Counted from the stretch's first letter, positions 33,303 through 41,032 are shown. The stretch is DNA of 64,000 nucleotides from an archaeon (GCA_021807225.1 JAKAPI010000002.1:62001-126000), one strand, 5' to 3'. The notes: generated from the letters alone by a model not told the origin. A program made the numbers and translations.

Positions 33303-34043
33303 CTATTTCACCACTGTAACCTGCGCGGCGCCCTTCGTCGTCGAGCCCAGGCGGTCCAGCAGTCCGGGCTGTCCGCCAGCCGGTATTTCTACTATTGCGG
33401 ACAGGGTACCGTCTGCGAGCCAGTCTTCCTTGACTATCTCTCCGTAGGTCTTCAGCACCCCTATGGTCTGCCCTGAGTACTGCGCCGACACCTTCACCTG
33501 CAGCCTGATCTTCTCAGACTTCAACGGTAGAATGGTCCTCAGCGCGTCGACCACCGCCTTCATCTGCTCGTTGGGGTCCTGGAAGGGGTCGACGGACACC
33601 CTCGCCTCCTGCATCGCCTGGTCTATCCTAGTCGGAGGGTGAGGCAGCAGTGTCCTGGGGTCGACGAAGTTCTTCGAGATGGCGGCTATGATCGCCTTCC
33701 TCTTCTCGTCGGTCAGCTTCTTCCTCTGCTCCTGGGTGAGGTTGAGCTCGCCCCTCTTCAGCACTTCAAGTGCAGCCTTGGCGTGGTCGTCCGTCCCGAA
33801 GTGTAGCTTCAGCTTCTCGCTGGTTGCCCTGAGGCCCTTCCGCGAGTCCGAGTAGACTTCGTCGATGGCGATGACGGCTGAAGCCTCGACGTTCCTCCCC
33901 TGCCTGAAGGCTAGCGCCGAGTCGGGGTTTACGAGTATCTCAAAGTGCTCTCCGGCGATCGTGAGCTTGACCGTCGTGAACTTCGAAGATTCATGGGTCC
34001 TGGGCTTGAAGTCGCCGCCTCCGTGACCGAACCCGCCGCTCAT
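33303..34043 (-). CDS. ribosome maturation protein SBDS homologue
   Basis: This 246-residue three-domain SBDS protein shows FTTVKLTIAGEHFEILVNP as the FYSH domain start. The middle helical domain has LTQEQRKKLTDEKRKAIIAAISKN, and the C-terminal ferredoxin-like domain begins with PLKSEKIRLQVKV. SBDS acts in late 60S/50S subunit maturation with EF-2-like GTPases. ATG 34043 is chosen, since upstream sequence is non-homologous and lies inside the proteasome gene region. The Gly/His-rich start (MSGGFGHGGG) is a lineage-specific extension. Confidence 0.94.
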   Translation of the reverse strand: MSGGFGHGGGDFKPRTHESSKFTTVKLTIAGEHFEILVNPDSALAFRQGRNVEASAVIAIDEVYSDSRKGLRATSEKLKLHFGTDDHAKAALEVLKRGELNLTQEQRKKLTDEKRKAIIAAISKNFVDPRTLLPHPPTRIDQAMQEARVSVDPFQDPNEQMKAVVDALRTILPLKSEKIRLQVKVSAQYSGQTIGVLKTYGEIVKEDWLADGTLSAIVEIPAGGQPGLLDRLGSTTKGAAQVTVVK

Positions 34044-34057
34044 TGGAGCCCGCGCTT

Positions 34058-34801
34058 CTAGGAGCTCTTGGCCGGCGGCTTGTCTGACTTGGTCTTGGCA
34101 CCGGACGCTCTCTTGCCTACCTCTTGCTCCCCGAGGCGCCTCCACTTCTTGGTGTCGGCCTCCACGACCGCGACCTTGATGTGAGACGTCCCCGTCTTGT
34201 CTTCGCTGACGAGGTAGATGCATTCGATGGCAAGCGTAACAGCGTCGTCTAGGTTGAGGTCGCCCGAGTAGTTCTTCTCCAGGTAGTCGTTCACCTGGTC
34301 GCTCCCCTGTCCGATGGCGATGGCGTGGAATCCAGAGTACGTCCCTGTCGGGTCCGCGAGATAAACGACCGGACCGGCGTCGACCCCCGCGATGATCAGA
34401 GACACGCCGAAGGGCCTTACGCCCGCGTACTGCGTGTACTGCTGGTTCATGTCAGCGATGCGCTTCGCGATCGCCTCGACGTCGACCGGCTCATCGTAGA
34501 TGAGCCTGTTGCTCTGTGCCAGCACTCTCGCGCTGTCGACTTGGATCCTCGCGTCCGGGATGTACCCCGCGCCCACCGCGCCCACGTGGTCGTCGATTTG
34601 GAACATCTTGACCACGGACTCGGTGCTCTGGAGCTTCTTCTGTTTCTCCTCGACGGCCAGCACCACGCCTTCCTTGGTCCTGATGCCAACCGCAAGGTTC
34701 CCTCTCCTCACCGTCTCGAGGGCGTACTCAACCTGATACAACCTGCCGTCGGGCGAGAATATTGTAATCGCCCTGTCGTATCCTGCCGAAGGTGCAAACA
34801 T
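34058..34801 (-). CDS. psmA: proteasome alpha subunit
   Basis: The 247-residue protein begins with the proteasome alpha signature YDRAITIFSPDGRLYQVEYALE. The YDR motif and H0 helix gate the 20S channel and dock HbYX-tailed ATPases. The remaining Ntn-hydrolase fold is intact (GVVLAVEEKQKKLQ, QYAGVRPFGVSLIIAGVD). A Lys-rich tail (KRASGAKTKSDKPPAKSS) follows. It heads the SBDS-exosome cluster. No beta subunit is in the window. Confidence 0.96.
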   Translation of the reverse strand: MFAPSAGYDRAITIFSPDGRLYQVEYALETVRRGNLAVGIRTKEGVVLAVEEKQKKLQSTESVVKMFQIDDHVGAVGAGYIPDARIQVDSARVLAQSNRLIYDEPVDVEAIAKRIADMNQQYTQYAGVRPFGVSLIIAGVDAGPVVYLADPTGTYSGFHAIAIGQGSDQVNDYLEKNYSGDLNLDDAVTLAIECIYLVSEDKTGTSHIKVAVVEADTKKWRRLGEQEVGKRASGAKTKSDKPPAKSS

Positions 34802-34912
34802 TTTCTTTGCCTTGCTCCTTTTTTGCCAACGTTTTCCGTGGCCTTTTAAACTGTTCTGAGGTCCAGAGGCAGTCCCCGAAAGTTCTTATCGAGAAAGCCC
34901 CCCGGGCCGCTG

Positions 34913-35500
34913 TTGCCCAAGGTCCTTGTGGTTAACAACTATCCTTCCCGCGAGCGGGTGGTCCGCCTCGAGGCCTGCTTCGAGGGGAACGGCGCCTCAG
35001 TCACCCCTGCGGAGTGGGACGACGTCTCCGCGTCCAAGTTCGGCGGTTTCGACGGCGTGGTGCTGTCAGGCTCCCCCGACATGATGAGCGAGGCGAAGAC
35101 ACAGGCGAAGTTCGGGGCCGAAGCGGAGGCGCTGCGGGACTCGGAGGTCCCCGTCCTCGGGGTCTGCTTCGGGCACCAGCTCATGGCCCACGCCTTCGGG
35201 GCCCAGGTCGTGAAGGACAAGCAGCACGTGCTGGGCATGGTGGAGACCACGGTCCTGAAGAATGACCCTCTCTTCCGGGGCCTCCCGGCTTCCCTCATGC
35301 TGCTCGAGTCAAGGTACGAAGTGGTGAAGTCGCTCCCGGGCGAATTCTCGCTCCTCGCAAAGAGCGCGACCAGCGGTATCGCCACCATGAAGCATAGGAA
35401 GAGGCCCCTCTACGGGGTCCAGTTCCACCCCGAGCGCTTCACAGCGGAGAACCCTGAAGGGGACAAGGTCGTCGGCAACTTCGTCGGACTCCTGAAGTAG
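34913..35500 (+). CDS. class I glutamine amidotransferase (GuaA subunit A-like)
   Basis: This 195-residue stand-alone GATase1 domain has the full triad: Cys85 in GVCFGHQ, His172 and Glu174 in GVQFHPE. The closest look is to the separate glutaminase subunit of archaeal GMP synthase, which supplies ammonia to XMP, but PuuD- or CobB-like members cannot be excluded. The start is TTG, with CTTATC about 27 nt upstream, suggesting a leaderless transcript. The JAMM protease gene follows 11 nt later. Confidence 0.85.
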   Translation: MPKVLVVNNYPSRERVVRLEACFEGNGASVTPAEWDDVSASKFGGFDGVVLSGSPDMMSEAKTQAKFGAEAEALRDSEVPVLGVCFGHQLMAHAFGAQVVKDKQHVLGMVETTVLKNDPLFRGLPASLMLLESRYEVVKSLPGEFSLLAKSATSGIATMKHRKRPLYGVQFHPERFTAENPEGDKVVGNFVGLLK

Positions 35501-35511
35501 GCGGCCAGCCC

Positions 35512-35895
35512 ATGCCGGTCCAGAAGGTAATCTTCCACAAGGCGGTCGTTGACAGCCTCTTCACCTACTCGGCCATGGCCTACCCTAACGAGGGGATACT
35601 GCTCCTCAGGGGCAAGTCGAAGAAGGGGGTCGTCGAAGTGACGGGGGTGGTCGTCCCCCCGCTGGCGGACCACGGTGCCGCATTCTCATCTTTCAACTGG
35701 TGGATGCTCCCCATCGACCTCTCATACCTGGGGGTGGCCCACTCTCACCCGTCGGGGAACCACAACCCCTCACACCAAGACCTGCTTCACGCCACGGGGA
35801 GGATCATGGTGATAATGGGGTACCCCTACGCGACCGTCGACAACCTGGGGGTCTACGACCACAACGGGAACAGGGTCCCGTTTGAGGTGAAGTGA
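35512..35895 (+). CDS. JAMM/MPN+ metalloprotease
   Basis: This 127-residue single-domain MPN+ protein has the complete zinc isopeptidase motif: Glu27 (NEGILLL) and H77-S-H79-P...S-x-x-D90 in HSHPSGNHNPSHQD. Archaeal JAMM proteins cleave SAMP/ubiquitin-like conjugates. The HSHPSG loop is complete, so activity is expected. It lies in the same transcription unit as the amidotransferase, opposite the proteasome cluster, which suits a ubiquitin-like/proteasome connection, although no SAMP gene is visible here. Confidence 0.88.
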   Translation: MPVQKVIFHKAVVDSLFTYSAMAYPNEGILLLRGKSKKGVVEVTGVVVPPLADHGAAFSSFNWWMLPIDLSYLGVAHSHPSGNHNPSHQDLLHATGRIMVIMGYPYATVDNLGVYDHNGNRVPFEVK

Positions 35896-35907
35896 GCCCC
35901 CAGCCGC

Positions 35908-35936
35908 ATGAGACGCTAAGGCTTATATCGTCTCAT
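35908..35936 (+). promoter_or_regulatory. TATA box inside an inverted repeat
   Basis: Perfect 8-bp arms ATGAGACG (35908-35915) and CGTCTCAT (35929-35936) enclose CTTATAT, the TATA box about 29 nt before the ATG at 35953. A third partial copy, TCTCATG, overlaps the start codon (35949-35955). The layout is that of a repressor site covering TBP. Confidence 0.6.
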
Positions 35937-35952
35937 TGAAAGGACTTGTCTC

Positions 35953-36132
35953 ATGTCACAGTACACCAAAGGGCAGAGCTGGGGTGCACTGAAGAAGGCC
36001 TGGCGCGGCTACAAGGTGGCCAAGGTCCAGAAGAACACGGAAGACATGAAGAAGTACGCCGAGCGCATCAGGACCCTTCAGAGCGAGCTCGGGCTCGTCC
36101 AGGCAAAGTTCCCTGAGCTAGGTCTCAACTAG
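35953..36132 (+). CDS. small basic helical protein (59 aa)
   Basis: This short gene encodes 59 residues beginning MSQYTKGQSWGALKKAWRGY and ending KFPELGLN. It is rich in Lys/Arg and predicted as two helices, the second amphipathic (KKYAERIRTLQSELGLVQ). Evidence for being real: a strong TATA box at the right distance, archaeal codon use like its neighbours, and a clean stop before an independent minus-strand gene. No family is recognised. The basic amphipathic character could suit nucleic acid or membrane contact. Confidence 0.6.
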   Translation: MSQYTKGQSWGALKKAWRGYKVAKVQKNTEDMKKYAERIRTLQSELGLVQAKFPELGLN

Positions 36133-36150
36133 ACCCAGCTCTTCCTCCTT

Positions 36151-36528
36151 TTACTTCACCAGCTCGGAGTGGTTGGTTATGATCTGGTTCCTCAGGTCCT
36201 GGGCCTGCTGGAGCGTGAAGTCGGGCTCGGCCGAGACGAGCACCAGCTTGTCGCCCAGGTAGAACGTCATTATGTTCAGCCTTTCTCTCTTGTTGAAGGT
36301 GAACTGGTTCTTCCCGAAGTAGCGGTCCCAGGTCTTATCGTTGCTGATCTGTATCGTTATGCCGGCTATGAGCCTGATGTCCTCGCTCTGCGGCTCGAGA
36401 GAGGGGATCCCCTTCTTCATGCCGCCGGCGACCTGCCTCCCTGACTGGTCGAGGATCTGAGCGGAGCGTACCCTTCTGTCGAACTTGAAGATCTCTGTGA
36501 TGATCTTGTCCCACTGGACTGCCAGCAT
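36151..36528 (-). CDS. roadblock-like/DUF6659-type protein
   Basis: The 125-residue alpha/beta protein runs WDKIITEIFKFDRRVRSAQILDQSGRQVAGG, then a helix with SLEPQSEDIRLIAGI, and strands around LNIMTFYLGDKLVLVSAEPDF. The order resembles the Roadblock/LC7 or profilin-like DUF6659 proteins found mostly in Thaumarchaeota (recalled, not searched). Such proteins may act in small-GTPase or sensory contexts. It faces the 59-aa gene with 18 nt between stops. Confidence 0.55.
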   Translation of the reverse strand: MLAVQWDKIITEIFKFDRRVRSAQILDQSGRQVAGGMKKGIPSLEPQSEDIRLIAGITIQISNDKTWDRYFGKNQFTFNKRERLNIMTFYLGDKLVLVSAEPDFTLQQAQDLRNQIITNHSELVK

Positions 36529-36699
36529 TACGATTCACCTAGGTGCATACGGTGAGATATAAGGCAAACCCCGAGGACGATGTTGGAACCGCTTCATTGG
36601 GCGCCGTATGGTCGAAGAATCTGAGAAAGGGGCTGGGAGGCGAGGACGAGTAGTGAAAGCATACCAGTAAGTTTTATGAACTCCCATTCTTCCCGTGCC

Positions 36700-37125
36700 T
36701 TGTCGTCGTCATTGCCAGTGACTATCTCTCCCGATTTGACCTCCTTGGTCCTCAGAGTTGCCGTGGGGGGTGCGCTGCTACCGCACGGATGGGCTAAGGT
36801 GAAGGGTGGCTGGGGCAAGCAGTCCGGAGAATGGATCAAGACTATGGGCGTCCCACCTATCGCCGCTAGGGTCGTCACTCTCCTGGAGTTCTTTGGGGGG
36901 ATTTTCCTCATTGCGGGGTTCTTGGTCCCGCTTGTCGCCGCCTTCCTCATCGTGCAGTTCGCTTCGATAGTTGTGATGAAGATGTCAAAGATGAAGGCCG
37001 GGTTCATGGCCGCAGGGGGAAAGCCCGGTTATGAGATCGACGTCATCTACCTGGTCCTGTCTCTAGCCATCCTGCTGCTGGGCGCGGGCGCCTTCTCGCT
37101 CGATGCGCTTCTCGGGATAGCATAG
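36700..37125 (+). CDS. DoxX-family membrane protein
   Basis: This protein of about 141 residues has four TM helices. The DoxX pattern is visible: LVLRVAVGGALLPHGWAKVKGGWG, then helix 2 with FFGGIFLIAGFLVPLVA and a C-terminal YLVLSLAILLLGAGAFSLD. DoxX proteins are linked to redox or thiosulfate:quinone metabolism but are functionally broad. TTTTAT at 36672-36677 is a TATA box; TTG 36700 (27 nt downstream) is therefore preferred over the ATG inside the TATA box at 36676. Confidence 0.8.
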   Translation: MSSSLPVTISPDLTSLVLRVAVGGALLPHGWAKVKGGWGKQSGEWIKTMGVPPIAARVVTLLEFFGGIFLIAGFLVPLVAAFLIVQFASIVVMKMSKMKAGFMAAGGKPGYEIDVIYLVLSLAILLLGAGAFSLDALLGIA

Positions 37126-37221
37126 AGCGCACCTGCCGCCGGCTGTTTTGGTCGAATCGAGATTACGGACTTGTTGATACTGTTTGACTCAGGCTCTGAA
37201 GTGGCGTGATAGGGCGTATCA

Positions 37222-37662
37222 ATGCCAGCTATGGTCCTCGAAATAGCAACAGTCCTTCTTGGCGCGAGCGTGGGCGCGGTAGTCGTGATCTACGCGGCGG
37301 CAAGGGGCTATCTTGGACACAAGAAGAAGGCGGCCGCTCCAGTAACCTCCATAGACACTTACGCTACGAAGGCGGAGCAGGCAGAGGTCCCAGCCACGGA
37401 GGCACCTGCCGTGGCGGAGCCTGCTCCGTCCCCTGCATCAGAGCCATCGCCAGTCACGGAGACCGCCACTTCACCAGCACCAGCGCTGTACGAAACGGTC
37501 CAGCCCGCACCTGCGCCTGTGACCTTCTCAGCGCCGTCGTCCGCATCCTTCGGGGCCCCGACGTTGGCTAAGAAGCCGACCCGGACCTACAGGAGAAGGA
37601 CAGCTCCGGTAAGGAGCGCTGCCGGTGTCAAGAAGACCCTGGCCAAGCCGAAGAAGCGCTAA
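37222..37662 (+). CDS. single-pass membrane protein with Ala/Pro-rich linker and basic tail
   Basis: The 146-residue protein has an N-terminal TM (about residues 4-28), followed by a low-complexity Pro/Ala/Glu/Thr/Ser region (about 38-108), and a strongly basic end (KKPTRTYRRRTAPVRSAAGVKKTLAKPKKR). The tail resembles histone-H1/HU-type DNA-binding tails or a ribosome/membrane tether. A TM anchor plus a basic cytoplasmic tail could attach nucleic acid to the membrane. No homology is recognised; function is not assigned. Confidence 0.55.
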   Translation: MPAMVLEIATVLLGASVGAVVVIYAAARGYLGHKKKAAAPVTSIDTYATKAEQAEVPATEAPAVAEPAPSPASEPSPVTETATSPAPALYETVQPAPAPVTFSAPSSASFGAPTLAKKPTRTYRRRTAPVRSAAGVKKTLAKPKKR

Positions 37663-37684
37663 GCGAGAAACACAAAGCGTGAGC

Positions 37685-37702
37685 GTGGGTTCATAAACCC
37701 AC
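37685..37702. terminator. hairpin between the basic-tail gene and nfo
   Basis: GTGGGTT and AACCCAC pair with a CATA loop, followed by a pyrimidine-rich CTCCTCCTCTTTT run. It may terminate the upstream gene. The loop TTCATAAA could alternatively be the nfo TATA element. Confidence 0.4.
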
Positions 37703-37740
37703 ACTCCTCCTCTTTTGACGCAATTTTGGAATCCGAGCCG

Positions 37741-38577
37741 ATGGTAGGTCTCCACGTGTCTGCCGCTGGGTCGCCGGACCTCGCGTTCGACCGGGCCAGG
37801 GAGATCGGGGCCAACACCTTCCAGATCTTCACGAGGAACCCCAACCAGTGGAAGTTCAAACCTATACCCGACGAGGCCGTCGCCGCCTTCAGGCAGAAGA
37901 GGAAGGAGACGGGGTTCCGACGCGTCGTCGACCACATGCCGTACCTGCCCAACCTTGCGTCCCCCGAGAAGTCGACGATGAAGATAAGCAGGTTCACTCT
38001 GGACGAGGAGCTGAAGCGCTGCGACGCCCTGGGAATAGACTATCTGGTCGTCCATCTGGGGAGCCACCTGGGCAAAGGCGCGGCGGTGGGGATAGGGAAC
38101 ATCGCGGCCGCATGCAAGGAAGCCCTCTCCAGGAGCGACGGGTCCGCCACAATCCTGCTGGAGAACATGGCGGGCCAGAAGAACTGCGTCGGGGCGAGGT
38201 TCGAAGAGATCCGCGCCATCCTCGACAGGGTGGACGAGAGCCGCCGCGTCGGCGTCTGCCTCGACACGTGCCACGTGTTCGCCGCCGGATTCGACCTGGC
38301 GAGCGAAGAGGCGGTCACGGGGACCCTCGGGCTCTTCGACGACATCGTCGGGCTGGACCGGCTGAAGGCGGTGCATCTCAACGACTCGAAGGGAGCCCTG
38401 GGAAGCAGGCTTGACAGGCACGAGAACATAGGCGAAGGCAAGATAGGCCGCAACGGTATCAGGGCATTCCTGCGTCATCCGGGGATTGGCGAACGGCCTA
38501 TCATCATGGAGACCCCCTACGAGGACTACAAGACAATGGGGAAGAGCGTCAGGCTCGTCCGTTCCTTCATGGGGTAG
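37741..38577 (+). CDS. nfo: endonuclease IV (AP endonuclease)
   Basis: This 278-residue TIM-barrel zinc enzyme cuts 5' of abasic sites. Signatures: GLHVSAAGSPDLAF at the start, TRNPNQWKFKP, LVVHLGSHLG, LLENMAGQKN, CLDTCHVFAAG, HLNDSKGALGSRLDRHENIGEGKIG, and IMETPYEDY near the end. These contain the trinuclear zinc ligands. ATG 37741 is used because family proteins start at the first strand; a TTG at 37726 is possible. It is the last housekeeping gene before the tRNA-anchored island. Confidence 0.95.
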   Translation: MVGLHVSAAGSPDLAFDRAREIGANTFQIFTRNPNQWKFKPIPDEAVAAFRQKRKETGFRRVVDHMPYLPNLASPEKSTMKISRFTLDEELKRCDALGIDYLVVHLGSHLGKGAAVGIGNIAAACKEALSRSDGSATILLENMAGQKNCVGARFEEIRAILDRVDESRRVGVCLDTCHVFAAGFDLASEEAVTGTLGLFDDIVGLDRLKAVHLNDSKGALGSRLDRHENIGEGKIGRNGIRAFLRHPGIGERPIIMETPYEDYKTMGKSVRLVRSFMG

Positions 38578-38619
38578 CTCGATTCAGTCAAATACGGGAG
38601 ATGATGCGATGGCTGGCGC

Positions 38620-38727
38620 GGGCCCGTAGCTTAGATCCAGAGATGGAGAGGACTCAGGTAGAGCATCGGGCTTTTAACCCGAGGGTCAGCGAAGGCCCCT
38701 AAACGGGTTCGATTCCCGTCGGGCCCG
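38620..38727 (+). tRNA. tRNA-Lys(UUU) with two predicted non-canonical introns
   Basis: Acceptor arms GGGCCCG (38620-38626) and CGGGCCC (38720-38726), anticodon TTT at 38673-38675 and a T-arm ACGGG/CCCGT are all complete. Two insertions interrupt it. The second, 38688-38702 (15 nt), forms an ideal bulge-helix-bulge: outer helix CCCG:CGGG, 3' bulge AAA, central AGGG:CCCT, 5' bulge TCA, inner GC:GC. The first, about 38635-38653 (19 nt) in the D-loop, forms TCCA-GAGA-TGGA beside a 3-nt bulge with imperfect central pairing. Removing both gives a standard 74-nt tRNA. TATA-like CAAATAC lies about 28 nt upstream. Position 1 and discriminator G73 are normal. Confidence 0.93.
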
Positions 38728-39158
38728 CAGAGCTTGATTTGAGCTCCGTCTAGCCGGATGAACCCGATTTGAGATTTCCTGGTGGCATCGACTTCGGATT
38801 CGAACCGTAGAGGGTGATCTGCACCGACGCTCTATGTAGATTAGCGCGCGTGGGGTCCCAATAGTCCTATCTCTTTCGCCAGACTACCAACAGAAAGCCA
38901 TAGTCGAACTCGTTCAATTTCAGCAGGTGCCCGTATTTGCGCTTCCATGTCCCATTCCCCAGTTCCAGCGCAAGCCGACGCATTCCCTTGGCGCGCTCAT
39001 CGGGAGGAATCAGGCTGAGGATCGAGAGATTCCGCCACACACTTTCTCTGAGCACTTCGCTCGGTCTTCTCCAGTATGCACCATCGGACCCATCCATGCA
39101 GTCCCAAGGAACTGGGACGGGAACGAAGTCAACTGACCCACCCAAGACCTTCTTGTAG
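38715..39158. repeat. duplicated segment, original copy (tRNA 3' end + flank + methyltransferase 3' part)
   Basis: From the tRNA 3' end through the noncoding flank and about 290 nt of the methyltransferase gene, this ~444-bp stretch is repeated at 43908-44349 with scattered substitutions and small indels. The first ~65 bp (tRNA end and flank) also match 41033-41096 more weakly. Confidence 0.8.
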
Positions 39159-39613
39159 ATGCCGAGAGGAACGAAGCGCCTCGACGCAAGTTCCCTGCTG
39201 GCAGGAAAGTAATCGCCAAGCAACCAGGATTTGGAAATCTTCGCTTGATCCCACGCGAAGATGACTATCCGGTCCTTGACTACTCGTCGCATTTCCCGAA
39301 GCCCTTGGACTCGGTCTGTCCAATGATGAATCGTGTTCACTCCCATTGCGGCGTCGAACGATTCATCTGGAAATGGAAGGTACTCGACCACAGCTCTCAA
39401 TCCTTCGAAAGGCCCCGTCCTTTGTTTCATCATCACTGAGGAGGGTTCTACTGAGATTACGTGGCGGCCCTCTGGCTCATATGAACCTGTCCCAGCTCCC
39501 ACGTTCAGGACCCGACCACAGCCCTCAAGTGCACTGGTTATCTTTGCCAGGATTCGGGGGTCGGTTAGGCGGGTTCTCGAGTAGGAGGAGCCGATTTGGT
39601 CATACAGAGCCAT
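38867..39613 (-). CDS. class I SAM-dependent methyltransferase
   Basis: This 248-residue Rossmann methyltransferase has motif I VLNVGAGTGSYEPEG, acidic loop VISVEPSS, motif II/IV PFPDESFDAAMGVNTIHHW and a post-IV helix VQGLREMRRVV. It resembles the UbiE/Methyltransf_11 small-molecule family; the substrate is unknown. The ATG at 39613 has TATTTAT about 27 nt upstream, and a perfect inverted repeat sits right at the transcription start. A truncated copy of its C-terminal 95 residues lies at 44063-44350. Confidence 0.85.
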   Translation of the reverse strand: MALYDQIGSSYSRTRLTDPRILAKITSALEGCGRVLNVGAGTGSYEPEGRHVISVEPSSVMMKQRTGPFEGLRAVVEYLPFPDESFDAAMGVNTIHHWTDRVQGLREMRRVVKDRIVIFAWDQAKISKSWLLGDYFPASRELASRRFVPLGIYKKVLGGSVDFVPVPVPWDCMDGSDGAYWRRPSEVLRESVWRNLSILSLIPPDERAKGMRRLALELGNGTWKRKYGHLLKLNEFDYGFLLVVWRKR

Positions 39614-39632
39614 ATTTTACGACGGTAAAATA
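39613..39632. promoter_or_regulatory. inverted repeat at the methyltransferase start
   Basis: TATTTTAC and GTAAAATA are perfect 8-bp arms separated by GACG. They lie between the TATA box (about 39637-39643 on the minus strand) and the ATG, where a bound repressor would block transcription. This stretch is much more AT-rich than the core genome. Confidence 0.5.
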
Positions 39633-39870
39633 CTGATAAATATGTGATTCGTCATCTATGAAACGACATCTTGTGAATGGAATCCATCGGCAGGGTGGTT
39701 CAATTCCATTTCTGACCGGGCATTGCCAGCGGGTCCTGTCGGGCCCGTATCCTCCCCGCTTGAGGCTACAGCCATTATATGCACATGAAGACCGCAAAAG
39801 GCTAGAAGGATGTCATCTTCGCCGAAACCACAGTGGGATTTAATTATCCCAACCTGATATTTGAGCGACG

Positions 39871-40041
39871 ATGGCGACAACCCTTGAGAAGGAGTTGAAG
39901 TTGATTCGTGAACGCCTCGACTCCATCGAAGATGCCCTGGGAGAGGAAATGTCCGACGACGACAAGAAAGCCAGAGCTGAAGCGATCAGGGAGCACAGGG
40001 AGGGCAAGACCATCCCCTTCGTCAGGAAGCACAATCATTGA
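39871..40041 (+). CDS. relB: RelB/VapB-like antitoxin
   Basis: This 56-residue, highly charged helical protein (start MATTLEKELKLIRERLDSIE, end REGKTIPFVRKHNH) matches small archaeal RelB antitoxins: two amphipathic helices and a short extended tail. A strong TATA box TTAATTAT at 39839-39846 is about 29 nt upstream, indicating leaderless expression. The stop overlaps the RelE start by 4 nt (TTGA). The antitoxin would bind and inhibit the toxin and repress the promoter. Confidence 0.8.
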   Translation: MATTLEKELKLIRERLDSIEDALGEEMSDDDKKARAEAIREHREGKTIPFVRKHNH

Positions 40042-40286
40042 AGGTTTACCTGTCTACGAGAGCAAGAAAGGGGTTGGACAGGGCACCTACAGATGTCAAG
40101 AACCGGCTTGAATCAGTCATCTCTGAACTCTTTTCGACGCCATACCCGGCCGGTTGCAAGAAGCTCAAGGGCGCGCCAGACTCGTACCGGCTCAGAGTGG
40201 GAGACTATCGGATACTGTATTCGATTCTGTCCCGCGATGAGATACTCGTGTTTAAGATTGCACCAAGGGGCTCTGCCTACGATTAG
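40038..40286 (+). CDS. relE: RelE/ParE-family toxin
   Basis: This 82-residue protein has the RelE fold: KVYLSTRARKGLDRAPTDVKNRLESVISEL, the central LKGAPDSYRLRVGDYRILYSI signature and a last strand ILVFKIAPRGSAYD. Catalytic-type Arg/Tyr residues are kept (R in RLRVGDYR, Y in RILY). Archaeal RelE cleaves ribosome-bound mRNA. TTG start overlapping relB gives translational coupling. The module sits 1.1 kb downstream of tRNA-Lys, a normal place for a TA system within a mobile island. Confidence 0.88.
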   Translation: MKVYLSTRARKGLDRAPTDVKNRLESVISELFSTPYPAGCKKLKGAPDSYRLRVGDYRILYSILSRDEILVFKIAPRGSAYD

Positions 40287-40335
40287 CGATAGGGAGACAC
40301 CCGACAAGGGTGAGGCTGGCAGAGACTGCATTGGT

Positions 40336-40422
40336 AACGGGTTCGATTCCTTCGCGTCAGGAACCCGTCCATTTCGATACCATTTCTAGCTGCGATTTTG
40401 CACCGGTTCCCGTCGGGCCCGC
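40336..40422 (+). repeat. split remnant of a tRNA-Lys 3' end
   Basis: AACGGGTTCGATTCC (T-arm 5' part, about 40335-40349) and GGTTCCCGTCGGGCCCGC (T-arm 3' part plus acceptor strand, 40405-40422) are separated by about 55 nt. Together they equal the 3' end of the tRNA-Lys gene. No upper tRNA half is present. The rest of 40287-40590 holds no gene I can support. Confidence 0.65.
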
Positions 40423-40590
40423 GTTATGATTCATCCAATCTACTAAGCGAGTCCCATGTTGGACTCGAACTCGTTCCTAGTGAATCCCAGGTACGTTCGA
40501 CCGCATGAGCATGTGGAATCGCGGAGGCGACAACCAGGTTTCAGGATTTCATGTAGGCCGGAATTTCTCCGCAATCTGATGGAGGGGGGT

Positions 40591-40842
40591 CTAGCTTCCC
40601 TCTTGAACTTCGAAGGTTTCCTGCGGCAAAAGGCCATGAGCCTCCTTGTGGGCTTTGGCAATGGCCTCCTTGTTCGGCGCAGTGGAGAGGCAGAATATGG
40701 TTCCTTCTTTCTCATCGAGCCAGTATTTCTGGAAGTTGACGCCATACTTCCCCTGCACCTTCAGGTCCTTCGCATGTGCCTCGGCGACGTCCTTCAGCTT
40801 GACCCCTTTCATGTTCTTGTGTATATCCAAGTAGCGAGGCAC
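40591..40842 (-). CDS. DUF4242 (SCO4226-like) small protein, paralogue 1
   Basis: This 83-residue ferredoxin-like protein has the DUF4242 pattern: MPRYLDIH start, VAEAHAKDLKVQGKYGVNF, YWLDEKEGTIFCL and HKEAHGLLPQETFEVQEG. Some relatives bind nickel, through His/Glu residues; H8 and the AHGLL His are kept here. It is about 60% identical by eye to the protein at 41952-42203, so the region contains a tandem duplication. It probably stands alone. Confidence 0.8.
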   Translation of the reverse strand: MPRYLDIHKNMKGVKLKDVAEAHAKDLKVQGKYGVNFQKYWLDEKEGTIFCLSTAPNKEAIAKAHKEAHGLLPQETFEVQEGS

Positions 40843-41032
40843 ATCACAGTTCCAGCGGTTGGGTTTATTATGACTTCTGGTCGGACGAGACCATTGTGCT
40901 TCCTTTCGGAATCAGATTAGGCTGGTCTGTGGTCTCCGGGATTCACGACCGGAATCGTTTCTTGAGTCGATTCTGCTTTTTGCGCAAATGGTGAATCGAA
41001 TGCCCAGGCGACAGGATTCGCTTAGTCTTCAA

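Noticed and set aside
40336..40422. A second tRNA-Lys gene
   Set aside because: Only T-arm and acceptor 3' pieces are present; no D-arm, anticodon arm or 5' acceptor strand precede them.
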